Assembly: GCA_002404055.1 (NCBI GenBank)
Contig: DHIZ01000107.1
Coordinates: 1-64,000, forward strand
Length of the DNA: 64,000 bases
Direction: 5' to 3'
DNA from: Chloroflexi bacterium UBA4733
GTDB taxonomy: Bacteria > Chloroflexota > UBA4733
Each line of letters starts with the position of its first letter. Positions within the stretch are counted from its first letter, which is position 1. Positions 36,683 through 45,422 of the stretch are shown here, one piece after another. The position numbers were made by a program, and so were the translations under genes. Under the pieces are notes generated by a model. That model did no database searches, was not told the DNA's origin, and saw nothing but the letters and a program-made list of their open reading frames with translations.

Positions 36683-38164
36683 ATGCTGAATCCACTCACC
36701 CGGCGACGATTGCTTCAGTACTGGCTCGGCGCATCGCTCGGCCTGGGCGGTAGCGCCTTGTTGATGGCGTGCAGTCGTGACGCAACGGTAACCACTGTGC
36801 CGCCGGCGACGATGGCGCAGGCGAGGGTCCGTACCGTCGGGACGTCGAGCAGCGCAGCAGCAAGCACGGCCGCCAGTACTTCACCCGCGGCGAAGGCAAT
36901 CTCCGTCACCTGGGCGACCTGGGCCAACCCCGACTGGAACAACTGGGAGAAGGATGTCGCCATTCCGGGCTTCGAGCGCGCCAATCCCGCCATCACGGTA
37001 GCATGGCTCAACATTCCCCAACCCCAACTCGATACCAAGCTCCAAACTATGCAGGCCGGCGGCACCCCGGCCGACCTCTGGGTGCCCCACGCCAACACCG
37101 GCGCGCGCGGCTATGCGGCGCTGGGCATGGTGCGCGACCTCACGCCGTACATCCAGCGCGACAAGGTGGACATGACCGTCTTCGACCAGCCGGTGCGCGA
37201 TCTTTTCACCTTGCAGGGCCACGTCATCGCCATGCCGTACAGCGTCTACGGTTCTTTCCTCTTCTACAACAAGGACTTGCTGACGAAGGCAGGGGCGCCT
37301 CTGCCACCGGCCAACTGGGATGACCGGAACTGGACGGTCGAGGCCATGCGCGCCACGGCGCTCAAACTCACCCGCAATCCGGGCCAGGCCGACGCCCAGT
37401 ACGGCGTCAACGGCAACGGCTGCGTCGGCCAGGGCGTCGAGGGCTGGCTATGGGCGGCCGACCCCTGGTCGGCCGACGGCTACACGACGGGCTACCCGTC
37501 CAGGGCCAGCTTCGACAGCGCCGGCGCTCAGGCTGCCTATACCTTCTTCGCCGACCTGATGTTCAAGGATCACGTGGCGCCCAGCGCGAACGACGTCAAG
37601 ACCCTGGGGCTGGCGGCGACTCAGGATCCGTTTGTCGAGCAGCGCCTCGCCATGGTGCTGCGCGGCGGCTTCGCGCTCACGCCGTTTCTCAAGACGGTGA
37701 AGTTCGGGCTGGGCATCGCCGCCTTTCCCTGGTCTAAAGCCAACACCAATCCGCTCTGGCCGGATTCCTACCTGCTGGCGGCGAAGACGAAGGTTCCTGA
37801 TCAGTCCTGGTCGCTCCTCTCCTACCTCACCAGCCCGGAGGGGCTGCACGGCATGCTGACCTCCACCGGTTCGCCGCCGGCCAACCGCACGCTGCTGGAT
37901 GCCTGGTATCCAACCTACACCCTCCTACCGAAGGACGAACTCAAGCAGGCCTTCGAGGGTGCGCTCCAGTACGGCAAGCCGCCGCTCTCCCACGCCTTCG
38001 TCGACAGCATCCACCTGGAATCCGTATTCAACCCGATCCTGAACAACACGCTGTGGCAAGAACAGGCCGCCGTATCGACGGCCCTGACCAATGTGCAGAC
38101 GGGGGTAGCGGCGGCGCTCGCACCCAACGTCGGCAAGCGGGTCTGCGTCACGGGCGTGTGCTGA
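36683..38164 (+). CDS. ABC solute-binding lipoprotein (orphan), paralogue of the 28496 receptor
   Basis: A 493-residue receptor with LTRRRLLQ, lipobox LLMAC (Cys 30) and a linker to about 72. The binding domain matches the 28496 receptor almost residue for residue over long runs, such as QAGGTPADLWVPHANTGARG. GAAGGAGGTG precedes the start. It is likely cotranscribed with the deacetylase upstream. An SGNH-type hydrolase gene lies just downstream on the opposite strand. Confidence 0.93.
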   Translation: MLNPLTRRRLLQYWLGASLGLGGSALLMACSRDATVTTVPPATMAQARVRTVGTSSSAAASTAASTSPAAKAISVTWATWANPDWNNWEKDVAIPGFERANPAITVAWLNIPQPQLDTKLQTMQAGGTPADLWVPHANTGARGYAALGMVRDLTPYIQRDKVDMTVFDQPVRDLFTLQGHVIAMPYSVYGSFLFYNKDLLTKAGAPLPPANWDDRNWTVEAMRATALKLTRNPGQADAQYGVNGNGCVGQGVEGWLWAADPWSADGYTTGYPSRASFDSAGAQAAYTFFADLMFKDHVAPSANDVKTLGLAATQDPFVEQRLAMVLRGGFALTPFLKTVKFGLGIAAFPWSKANTNPLWPDSYLLAAKTKVPDQSWSLLSYLTSPEGLHGMLTSTGSPPANRTLLDAWYPTYTLLPKDELKQAFEGALQYGKPPLSHAFVDSIHLESVFNPILNNTLWQEQAAVSTALTNVQTGVAAALAPNVGKRVCVTGVC

Positions 38165-38172
38165 GGGGGGGG

Positions 38173-38349
38173 CTGGCGACTGAAGTCGCGCCTAACGGAA
38201 GCGAAGTCCGCCTACGCGGACTCCTATAGTGAAGCCGCAATGGGATCTACATGGCCTGGCGCGTCCCGGCCGCGGGTTTCATCGTGGCTTCACTATAGAG
38301 CCGCCGAAGGGCGGCTTCGCTTCTGGTAGCCCGCGACTTCAGTCGCCGG
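38173..38349. repeat. REP-like palindromic element, copy 5, with nested insertion
   Basis: The usual arms (CTGGCGACTGAAGTCGCG ... GACTTCAGTCGCCGG) and both inner hairpins are present, but between the hairpins lies an extra segment bounded by CTATAGTGAAGCC (38224-38236) and its complement GGCTTCACTATAG (38286-38298). This makes the copy about 70 bases longer than the others. Confidence 0.8.
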
Positions 38350-38392
38350 GCGGGCGCAGCGGACAGTAACCGAGAGTTGATAGATGCATCGT

Positions 38393-39310
38393 TCACTCAG
38401 CGCGCAGGAACCAATCCTTCGCCAGCGCATCGGTCGAGAAGAAGTCGAGTAACAACTGGCCGACCTTGTTGGCACCGGTTGGGATAGAAGGGTGTGTCCC
38501 GTCCGGGGCGACGTCCTCGCACGTCCAGATGAGGCCGTCGCTGCGTCCCTTCAAGCCGTCTGTCCAGAGGTAGGGACCCCAGCCGAGCCAGGGACCGCCG
38601 ATCTTGCCGGCCATGCGCTCTTCGATCAGCCACTTGACGGCGAAGCCGCCATCGTAGGCAGCCGGCTCGGGGTTGAGCGGCGTCGAGGCGTAGCCGGCGT
38701 AGATGCGGCTGGAGAGATAGAGCAGTTGGAGGTTGGGGAAACGCTGCCGGATGATGGCGACGATCAGACGCAAGGCCTCTTGTAACCCCTGCGCATCGGC
38801 CGGGAAGGGGCGGCTTTCGCCGGCGATCGCCTGTTTCAGCCAGCCGACCTGCACTTGCGCCGCGCTCACGCCGGCGGCATCCAGGCGTTCCGCCACCGTG
38901 CTCCAGTACGGCGCCTCCGGCTCCTTGATCCGCCCGGCATGGGCTCCGCCCACGGCTCCATCGACGATGCTGAGTCGCGGGTGCTTGCGCGGGTCGGCGT
39001 CGGCGCGCTGCTTGAAGGCGCGGTACTCCATCGTCGTGTTTGACATGCCAAAGGAAAGCAGCGCCACCGTGCCCTCAGGATCAGGTTGACCCTGCTGGTT
39101 GCGCGGCAGCACCTTTTGGGCATAGGCGGCGCCTTCCCGGGCGTAGGCGGCCGGCGGCTGATTGGACCCGTTCGGGTAGAGGCCGCCAGTGAAACCCTGG
39201 TACGTTCCCGTGCCGAGGTCCGTGAGCGGCACAAAGCCGACCGACGTGCGGTCACAGTTGGGTACCGGCTGCGGCCGTGCCGGGGGTACGGGGGTTGCCT
39301 CTACGCTCAT
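38393..39310 (-). CDS. SGNH/GDSL-like hydrolase, paralogue of 27271
   Basis: About 305 residues. Block I is LLSFGMSNTTMEY and block V is APDGTHPSIPTGANK. PYLWTDGLKGRSDG is shared with the paralogue. Start ATG 39310 has CAGGAG upstream. It is downstream of, and codirectional with, the sulfatase at 39415, so desulfation and deacylation may be coupled. Esterase activity on acetylated sugars is inferred, not shown. Confidence 0.75.
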   Translation of the reverse strand: MSVEATPVPPARPQPVPNCDRTSVGFVPLTDLGTGTYQGFTGGLYPNGSNQPPAAYAREGAAYAQKVLPRNQQGQPDPEGTVALLSFGMSNTTMEYRAFKQRADADPRKHPRLSIVDGAVGGAHAGRIKEPEAPYWSTVAERLDAAGVSAAQVQVGWLKQAIAGESRPFPADAQGLQEALRLIVAIIRQRFPNLQLLYLSSRIYAGYASTPLNPEPAAYDGGFAVKWLIEERMAGKIGGPWLGWGPYLWTDGLKGRSDGLIWTCEDVAPDGTHPSIPTGANKVGQLLLDFFSTDALAKDWFLRAE

Positions 39311-39414
39311 ATCTGTCTCCTGCTCACTATGGCCTTTGGTTCCCGAAGTACACCGCTGACCTCTGGACCGCGGCAGACGCCCTTGCTCGGGTTCCTTCCG
39401 CTCCTGGCGTTCGC

Positions 39415-41106
39415 TCAGGCTCTGTCCGGCCGGGGCGGAGGGTCCGGCAGCGCTGCCCACACCGCTTCGTAGGGCGTTCCGCGAAGGTCGCCGCCGGCTG
39501 CTTTCCAGGCGCGCAGGTCGAGCTCTTCCAGCCGGAAGCTGGTCTCGTGGCGAATGGCATCCATGACCGTCTGGCCGGGTGATTGCATTTTGCTCCGTTC
39601 GTCCGCCGGCAGGGTGGCCACCCAGAAGGGGAACTGGCCGTTGCGGCCCCTGCCAGCCGGGCGAACAGGAAATGTGCGGAAGTGGTCACCATCCAGCGAC
39701 TCTGCAAAGCCGTGTCTTCGCTCCCAATCGACCAACCGGCGCTCCAACGCCGCCGCCCGCTCGGGCTCGGTGTCAATCAGGTTGTGGCGCTCCTCCGGGT
39801 CATTCGCCAGGTCGTACAGTTCCCGCTTGCCCGAACTCAGCCAGACGGCGTACTTGGTGGTGCGTTCGCGCAGACAGAGCCAGCGTTGGGGGCCAAGGCC
39901 ATGGTCGATCACCAGAGCGTCGCGTTGATCGGCCAGTTGGCGGCCTTCGGCCGTGAGCAGGCTGACGCCCGCCGGATCGTGCGGCCCGGCGTAGGTCACG
40001 CCGGCCGCCGCCAGGCAGGTCGGCAGCACGTCCAGCAAGCTGACGAGTTGCTCTCGTACCTGGCCGCCCGGCTCCCGGTCCGGCCAGCGCAGCAGGAAGG
40101 GGATGCGCACCGAAGCCTCATAGGGACTGCTCTTCTGCCACAACCCGTGGTCGCCGAGCATCTCCCCGTGATCGCTGGCAAAGATCACCAGGGTGTTGCC
40201 GGCCAGCCCGAGGCGCTCTAACTCAGCCAGGATGCGGCCGACGCATTTGTCGATCAGGCTCACCTGCGCGTAATAGCGGGCCTTGATCGCCCGTAACCGA
40301 GCAGGGCTCTGGTCCGCCCCGTCGCCGACGTTGCGGAGCATGTGTGCCTGCGGGCTCAAGTCATCTTCCGGTCGATCCACGTAGACCGGCAAAGGAAGCT
40401 CGTTTGGATCGTACATATCCCGGAAACTCTCCGGCACGTTCCAGGGTGGGTGCGGCGCGATCCAGGACGACCAGAGGAAGAACGGGCGGCCCGGGCGACC
40501 GCCGGCGTGCTCGCGCAGAAAGGCGCAGGTGCGGTCGGCCACCCAGGTGGACCCCACATGCGCCTCGGGCACGATCGTCGTCTGGGGCTGCTGATAGAGC
40601 AGGTTGCGGACGCCGTGGACCTCGCGGATGTGGCCGTAGCCCTGCTCCTGGAGGTAGCACAGGTAGTCGTCGTCGACTCGGTAGCGGGGGATCTCCTCCA
40701 TCAACTCCATCTTGTGGAAGCCGTGGTGGCGACCGGTCGGCTGAAAGTGGAACTTGCCGATGCCGTGGGTGCGGTAGCCGGCGCCACCCAACAACGTCAT
40801 CAAGGTCGGCAACTCCGGCCGCGGCCCCGGCACGCTGGCATTCGCCCCCCAATGATGCTCGCGCATGCGCAGGCCGGTGATGAGGGAGTAGCGCGAGGCG
40901 ATGCAGACTGGCGTCGTCGTCACCGCCTGGCTGAAACGAATGCCCTCGCTCGCCAGCCGGTCCAGGTTGGGCGTCTGGATGAAGGGGTTGCCGGAACAGC
41001 CCAGCGCGTCGGCCCGTTGCTGGTCGGTAAAGAGCAGCAGGATATTCGGCGGCTCGGCGCCGCCGGCGGTCGTGGGCGGGGCCAGATCAGTCGAGCGTCG
41101 TTCCAT
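39415..41106 (-). CDS. type I sulfatase with CxAxR maturation motif
   Basis: A 563-residue sulfatase. The N-terminal metal motif is LLFTDQQRADALG, the formylglycine site is CIASR (C68, Ala at 70, R72), followed by GIGKFHFQ and ASDHGEMLGDHG. In this motif Ala replaces Pro, a form associated with radical-SAM maturases, unlike the CxPxR in the other two sulfatases here. A promoter lies at 41158-41130. The SGNH gene follows after 104 bp. Confidence 0.94.
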   Translation of the reverse strand: MERRSTDLAPPTTAGGAEPPNILLLFTDQQRADALGCSGNPFIQTPNLDRLASEGIRFSQAVTTTPVCIASRYSLITGLRMREHHWGANASVPGPRPELPTLMTLLGGAGYRTHGIGKFHFQPTGRHHGFHKMELMEEIPRYRVDDDYLCYLQEQGYGHIREVHGVRNLLYQQPQTTIVPEAHVGSTWVADRTCAFLREHAGGRPGRPFFLWSSWIAPHPPWNVPESFRDMYDPNELPLPVYVDRPEDDLSPQAHMLRNVGDGADQSPARLRAIKARYYAQVSLIDKCVGRILAELERLGLAGNTLVIFASDHGEMLGDHGLWQKSSPYEASVRIPFLLRWPDREPGGQVREQLVSLLDVLPTCLAAAGVTYAGPHDPAGVSLLTAEGRQLADQRDALVIDHGLGPQRWLCLRERTTKYAVWLSSGKRELYDLANDPEERHNLIDTEPERAAALERRLVDWERRHGFAESLDGDHFRTFPVRPAGRGRNGQFPFWVATLPADERSKMQSPGQTVMDAIRHETSFRLEELDLRAWKAAGGDLRGTPYEAVWAALPDPPPRPDRA

Positions 41107-41129
41107 CGGAAGTCCTTTCGTCGCGGCCC

Positions 41130-41158
41130 AGTGTACTCATACCCCGATCCGCTGTCCA
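41130..41158 (-). promoter_or_regulatory. putative promoter of the 39415 sulfatase
   Basis: Minus strand TGGACA, 17-base spacer, TACACT, ending 24 bases before the ATG. GGATCGGGGTATGAG in the spacer weakly recalls the GGTATC half sites seen elsewhere. Confidence 0.5.
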
Positions 41159-41190
41159 GGCGCTCCCCCGGCGACCTCCGCATACGTCGG

Positions 41191-42042
41191 TCATTGCATC
41201 TTGCGGGCGGCGATCGTTGCCGCCACCAGAGCGCGCATCGTGAGCAACTGCACAGGGAATACGGGATCGAAAACGTAGGCTTCTTCACTGTCGTCGCCTA
41301 GCTGGCTCGTTGCCAGCACAAGGGTGGCCGCCTGGCTCAGCCCGCCGTCGGGAGCGTTGGTGAGCAAGATGACCTGCGTTCCCTGTGTTCGTAGTTGGCG
41401 AAGGGTCATGAGCAGTTCAGCCCCCGAGCCAGAAGCGCGACCCCGGTGCGAGACGGCCACGACGACGTCCTGCGGATCAATATCGCTGGCCCAGGTGGAA
41501 TCGCCCGGGGCGACTTCGGCTCTGGTGCGCCAGCCACGGTAAGCGAGCATGCTGGCGAGCCGCTTCGCCACCACGCCGGATGTTGCGTAGCCAACCGTCA
41601 CGACACGCCTGGCGGCAGCCAGTAGACGCGCCGCCGCCGCCATCGCCGCCGGATCAATGCCGTCCAGGTTCCGTTGCAGGGCAGCGATGTCATCAAGGAC
41701 ACTCGCACGGGCGGCGCCCCAGAGCGGCTCAGCGCCGTGGTTGTCAAGCTGCGGCACGACCGCCGCCGCGACGCCCTCGGCCCCCAGTTCTTCCGCCAGG
41801 GCAACGCGCAGCGCCCGAAAGCCGCTCAGGCCTATCGTGCGGCTGAAACGCGAAATCACGGCTGGCGCCACGCCGATTTCCCGGGCCAGCGCCTGAATGG
41901 GGAGTTCGATGACGAGCCGCGGCCGGCGTAGCACCGCCTGCGCCACCACCTGCTCGGCGGAAGTGAAGTGCCGGTATCGTCGCGCCACCGACCTGCGCAG
42001 CGTCTCGGCAAGGGGAACGCTGACGGCCTCGGGAATCGCCAC
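41191..42042 (-). CDS. RpiR/MurR-family transcriptional regulator
   Basis: A 283-residue regulator. The N-terminal HTH_6 region includes SAEQVVAQAVL and IQALAREIGVAPAVISRFSR. The C-terminal SIS sugar-phosphate-binding domain includes VVTVGYATSGVVAKRLA and VVVAVSHRGRASG. Such proteins sense phosphorylated sugars and control adjacent catabolic genes. Start is GTG 42042 with CAGGAG upstream. A GAAAT-AAA-ATTTC palindrome just before the start suggests autoregulation. It diverges from the receptor/phosphoesterase operon at 42259. Confidence 0.9.
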   Translation of the reverse strand: MAIPEAVSVPLAETLRRSVARRYRHFTSAEQVVAQAVLRRPRLVIELPIQALAREIGVAPAVISRFSRTIGLSGFRALRVALAEELGAEGVAAAVVPQLDNHGAEPLWGAARASVLDDIAALQRNLDGIDPAAMAAAARLLAAARRVVTVGYATSGVVAKRLASMLAYRGWRTRAEVAPGDSTWASDIDPQDVVVAVSHRGRASGSGAELLMTLRQLRTQGTQVILLTNAPDGGLSQAATLVLATSQLGDDSEEAYVFDPVFPVQLLTMRALVAATIAARKMQ

Positions 42043-42054
42043 CTTCTCGCTCCT

Positions 42055-42067
42055 GAAATAAAATTTC
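42055..42067. promoter_or_regulatory. candidate RpiR operator
   Basis: GAAAT-AAA-ATTTC, a perfect dyad with 3-base spacer, 12 bases upstream of the regulator start codon and 28 bases left of the divergent -35 box. RpiR-type sites are commonly short palindromes of this form. Confidence 0.5.
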
Positions 42068-42094
42068 TGTCTTTCGGCAATGGCACAAAAAGTA

Positions 42095-42123
42095 TTGACA
42101 TGATAGTACCTGCTGTCTATCCT
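42095..42123 (+). promoter_or_regulatory. promoter of the 42259-45221 operon
   Basis: TTGACA (42095-42100), 17-base spacer, TATCCT (42118-42123). CTGCTGTCTATC and GATAGCAG form a partial dyad over the -10. Confidence 0.6.
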
Positions 42124-42258
42124 TGATAGCAGTCACCTCGGCGTCGCCCATCGGCGCAGGCGTCTGGGGCTTCTGATGCCTGTCGATACGTCAGATCGGC
42201 AGCCTGCGCCAGTGGGCGCCCCTCCCGGAGGTGCTACGTTCGTGGAAGGACGACCAAC

Positions 42259-43779
42259 ATGGCAACCTGCAGCGATGGAACTATGAGGACGCGACGGCAA
42301 CTACTGGCAGGCGCGATGACCGTGGCCGTTGGCTTGTTGACCGCCTGCGGCTCCAGCGGCCAGACTGCCAGCGCCACTGTCGCTGCGACCAATCCAACCG
42401 GAACTGGTCAGTCGAGCACGGCGACCAGCACTATCGGAACCGGTCAGGCCGGTGGAGCGACCGGTACAGCACGAGGGAGTACAGCAGCGGCGACCACTAC
42501 GAACGCGACCAGGACTGCAACCAACAGCATCACAGCTACGGCGACCGCCGCCGGCGCTGCACCGCAGGCAACGAACGGGCACCTCACCATCTGGCACGCC
42601 TCCGGCACCCAGACCATCGCCAGCAAGACCTTAGATGGCCTCATCCACGACTTCCAGGCGCAAAACCCGACCATCCAGGCGGACCACGTCGTATCTTCCA
42701 GCACCAGCTCGAACAACTTCGAGAAGCTCACCGCCAGCATGGCTGGTGGTGAGCCACCCGACGTGATGTCCATTGACGTCATCTGGCCGGCAGCGCTGGT
42801 CGCCAAGCAGGCCATCCGACCGCTGGACTCCTACCTGAATTCCAAACAAACCAGCGCCACCGGCCCCCTGTTGAGCGACTACTACCCCGGTCCGCTGGAT
42901 GCCTGCACGATTGCCCAGAAGACCTACGCCCTTCCCTATGAGACGAGCGGTCTGTTGCTCTTTTACAACCAGGATATGTTCCGCGTCGCCGGGCTCGACC
43001 CCACGACGGCGCTGGCTACCTGGTCGAGCTTCCGCGAGGCGGCGGTCCAACTCACCAGGCGTAGTGGCACTACCTTTGAGCAGATGGGGTTCCTGATTCC
43101 ACGCGCCTCCCTGGAGTGGCGCATGTATACCTTCGCGCCGTTCGTCTGGCAGGCCGGCGGCGACTTTGTGAATGCCGATGGCACGAAGGATACCTTCAAC
43201 CAGGCGCCAGGCGTCGCGGCAGCCCAGTTCTGGACGGATCTGGTCATCAAGGACCAGGTCACGGCGCTGAAGCAGCCGGCGAACCTGTTTGAAACAGGCA
43301 AAGCAGGCATCTATATCCAGGGCCCGGGCGACATCGTGCGACTGACCCAGCTGAAGCTCCCCTTCGCCTTTGGCACCGCTCTCCTTCCGAAGCAACAGAC
43401 TGCTGCCAGCGATACCGGCGGCTGGAACTGGAGCATCGCCTCCCAATCCAAACGTGCCGACCAGGCCTGGACCTGGTTGGAGTGGAGCGGACGCGTGGCC
43501 CAACTGGTGCGCTGGAGTCTGGCCGTCGGCGCGGTCCCACCGCGCAAGAGTGCGCGCGACACCAAAGAATGGCAGGACCTCGTCACCGCTCAGCCGACCT
43601 GGAAGGCGGCGCTGGATACCCTGGCCATCCAGCGCACGCGCCCCAAGCTGGTTCGCTACACCGATTGGTCACCCATCGTCAGTAACGGATTGGAACAGGC
43701 AGTCAGCGGCGCTACCGCCGTCCAGCAGGCGCTTGATACCGCGGCCCGGCTTGCCGACGCCGTGCTCACCCAGTCATGA
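42259..43779 (+). CDS. ABC solute-binding lipoprotein (orphan)
   Basis: A 506-residue receptor with MRTRRQLLAG, lipobox LLTAC (Cys 30) and a Thr/Ala/Gly linker to about 112. The binding domain starts LTIWHASGTQ and has MAGGEPPDVMSIDVIWP and GLLLFYNQDMFRVAG. ATG 42259 (GGAAGGA upstream) or ATG 42283 may be used. The stop overlaps the phosphoesterase start by 4 bp, so the two are coupled. The RpiR regulator is divergent. Confidence 0.92.
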   Translation: MATCSDGTMRTRRQLLAGAMTVAVGLLTACGSSGQTASATVAATNPTGTGQSSTATSTIGTGQAGGATGTARGSTAAATTTNATRTATNSITATATAAGAAPQATNGHLTIWHASGTQTIASKTLDGLIHDFQAQNPTIQADHVVSSSTSSNNFEKLTASMAGGEPPDVMSIDVIWPAALVAKQAIRPLDSYLNSKQTSATGPLLSDYYPGPLDACTIAQKTYALPYETSGLLLFYNQDMFRVAGLDPTTALATWSSFREAAVQLTRRSGTTFEQMGFLIPRASLEWRMYTFAPFVWQAGGDFVNADGTKDTFNQAPGVAAAQFWTDLVIKDQVTALKQPANLFETGKAGIYIQGPGDIVRLTQLKLPFAFGTALLPKQQTAASDTGGWNWSIASQSKRADQAWTWLEWSGRVAQLVRWSLAVGAVPPRKSARDTKEWQDLVTAQPTWKAALDTLAIQRTRPKLVRYTDWSPIVSNGLEQAVSGATAVQQALDTAARLADAVLTQS

Positions 43780-45221
43780 ACCCGCCGGAGGGTCCTTCGG
43801 CCGACCCTCCCCGCCTGCGCCTGGCCATTGTGGGCGATACGCACTACCTCAACCCGGCGTACCACCGCGGCGCCCTCGGCGATGCTGCCGGCGCACCGAG
43901 CAATGCCCCGGACATTACACGGCATACCTGGACGACGCAGGAGGTGCTGCCACAGCTCGTTGCCGAGGTGCGCGCCGCCGCCCCGGATCTCGTTGTCCAC
44001 CTGGGCGACGTGGTCCAGGGTCACTGCGACGCCGCCGCCGGGGATGCGGCGGAGTTACGGGAGGCCTGGGAGTTCTTTACGGCGCTCCCGCGTCCGCTGC
44101 TCTTCGTGCGAGGCACGCACGAAGGGCGACCAGGCGGCCCCGCCGACGCCATCTACCGCGACCTGTTCTTGACCGAAGTCGCCCGCACGTCAGGCCAGGT
44201 GCCGGCAACAGTGACTACCAACTATGCCCTCGTTGTCGGGGGCATTCGGGTCATCATCCTCGACTACACGACCTTCCGGCCGGCTGGCGAAGCCGAACGC
44301 TTGCTGGTGGAGCAATTGGCGCTGGCCGAACGCCGCGGGGAACAGGTCGTCCTCTGTGGTCACCCACCCCTGATCCCGGTCGCCAGGCCCTTCTTCAGCC
44401 GGCTCGACTATGCCCAAGGCGTGCTGGCCCGTCTGGCCGCCAGCACCGCCCCGACGGTCTACTGCTGCGGGCACACGCACAATCAGGTCGCCAGCCTGCA
44501 CCGGCTCAGCGGCGAGCGCTGGCTACCGCAACTCCAGAGCGTGCCGCTCGGTTATCCCGACCGCGCACCGCTCCCCCTCCAGCATGTGCGAGGCTTGCTG
44601 CCACCGCCAGAGGATTTGCACTACGGCTGGGGCTATCTGGAAGACTCCGCTCCAGGCTGGATCCTGGCAGAGGTGGAGGCCCATGGCCTTCGGCTCCGCT
44701 GGCGGCGCCTCGGCCAGCAAGAGGATGGGGGTGAGGTATACCTGGGCTTGGATGGTCGGGCCACCTTCGTGCATACGCCGGCCGAGGCGCCACCGGTGCC
44801 GCCGCCCGCGTGGCCCCTGCAAATAGGCGATGCGCGCGTACGCACCGTATGGTTGCGCGCTGCTGGTTCGGCCAGTCGTGCCCCCCACCGGCTCTTTCTG
44901 AATGACTGTGCCATTGGAACATTGCCACGCCTGGAGTACTTCGATGCCCGGCAGGGGCTCGCCATCCCGCCCGCTTGCTGGCCGGCCATTACCCAGCAGA
45001 ACGTCCTCCGCCTGGAGCCGGTGGCCGAGGAGGAGCGCAGCCACTGTGGCTTTGTCATCGAAGTGACGCTCGCCAATGGCAGTGTCGCCCGCACGAGACC
45101 GCTCGCCGACATCTATACGACGTCGCCAAAATGGGATGGCTGGCGCTGGGCGGCGCCTTCCCTGCGCCGAGTTGGCCAGGATGAGCCGTTGCGTCTCTGC
45201 TTGGACTTCATGGGAACCTGA
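43776..45221 (+). CDS. calcineurin-like metallophosphoesterase
   Basis: A 481-residue phosphoesterase. The metal motifs occur in order: GDTHYLN, VHLGDVVQG, RGTHEG (in place of GNHD/E), LCGHPPLI and CCGHTHNQ. The C-terminal 200 residues form an added beta-rich domain. No signal peptide. Coupling to the receptor gene and the nearby RpiR regulator suggests removal of phosphate from the imported compound. The Asn to Thr change in the third motif is unusual. Confidence 0.85.
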   Translation: MNPPEGPSADPPRLRLAIVGDTHYLNPAYHRGALGDAAGAPSNAPDITRHTWTTQEVLPQLVAEVRAAAPDLVVHLGDVVQGHCDAAAGDAAELREAWEFFTALPRPLLFVRGTHEGRPGGPADAIYRDLFLTEVARTSGQVPATVTTNYALVVGGIRVIILDYTTFRPAGEAERLLVEQLALAERRGEQVVLCGHPPLIPVARPFFSRLDYAQGVLARLAASTAPTVYCCGHTHNQVASLHRLSGERWLPQLQSVPLGYPDRAPLPLQHVRGLLPPPEDLHYGWGYLEDSAPGWILAEVEAHGLRLRWRRLGQQEDGGEVYLGLDGRATFVHTPAEAPPVPPPAWPLQIGDARVRTVWLRAAGSASRAPHRLFLNDCAIGTLPRLEYFDARQGLAIPPACWPAITQQNVLRLEPVAEEERSHCGFVIEVTLANGSVARTRPLADIYTTSPKWDGWRWAAPSLRRVGQDEPLRLCLDFMGT

Positions 45222-45299
45222 CCGAAAACTCGCCGCGGGGCCATGCACCACTGCCGACCTGTTCGGCCGGGAAGCTTACTATGTCTTGTAAGACAAAAA

Positions 45300-45422
45300 T
45301 TTCAGTCCTACGTTGTGGTGGATGAGATTTGGCAGCGCGTCGGCCCGCTGTTTCGGCGGCCCCGTCCGCCACCCGACTGCTCGGATAGTGAGTTGCTGAC
45401 GCTGGCGCTGCTGGAGAGTGTC
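45300..45422 (+). pseudogene. truncated transposase fragment
   Basis: About 40 codons, reading VVVDEIWQRVGPLFRRP then CSDSELLTLALLESV, match the N-terminus of IS4/IS5-like DDE transposases. The homology ends exactly at the 3' end of the opposite-strand creatininase gene (stop 45423-45421), where the frame continues only as antisense. GTCTT-GT-AAGAC and an A/T run lie just upstream. It is a relic of an insertion sequence. Confidence 0.6.

Noticed and set aside
1629..38349. The repeated GGCGACT...AGTCGCC elements as a CRISPR array
   Set aside because: The copies are far apart, each is a self-complementary composite, and there is no regular spacer pattern or cas gene.
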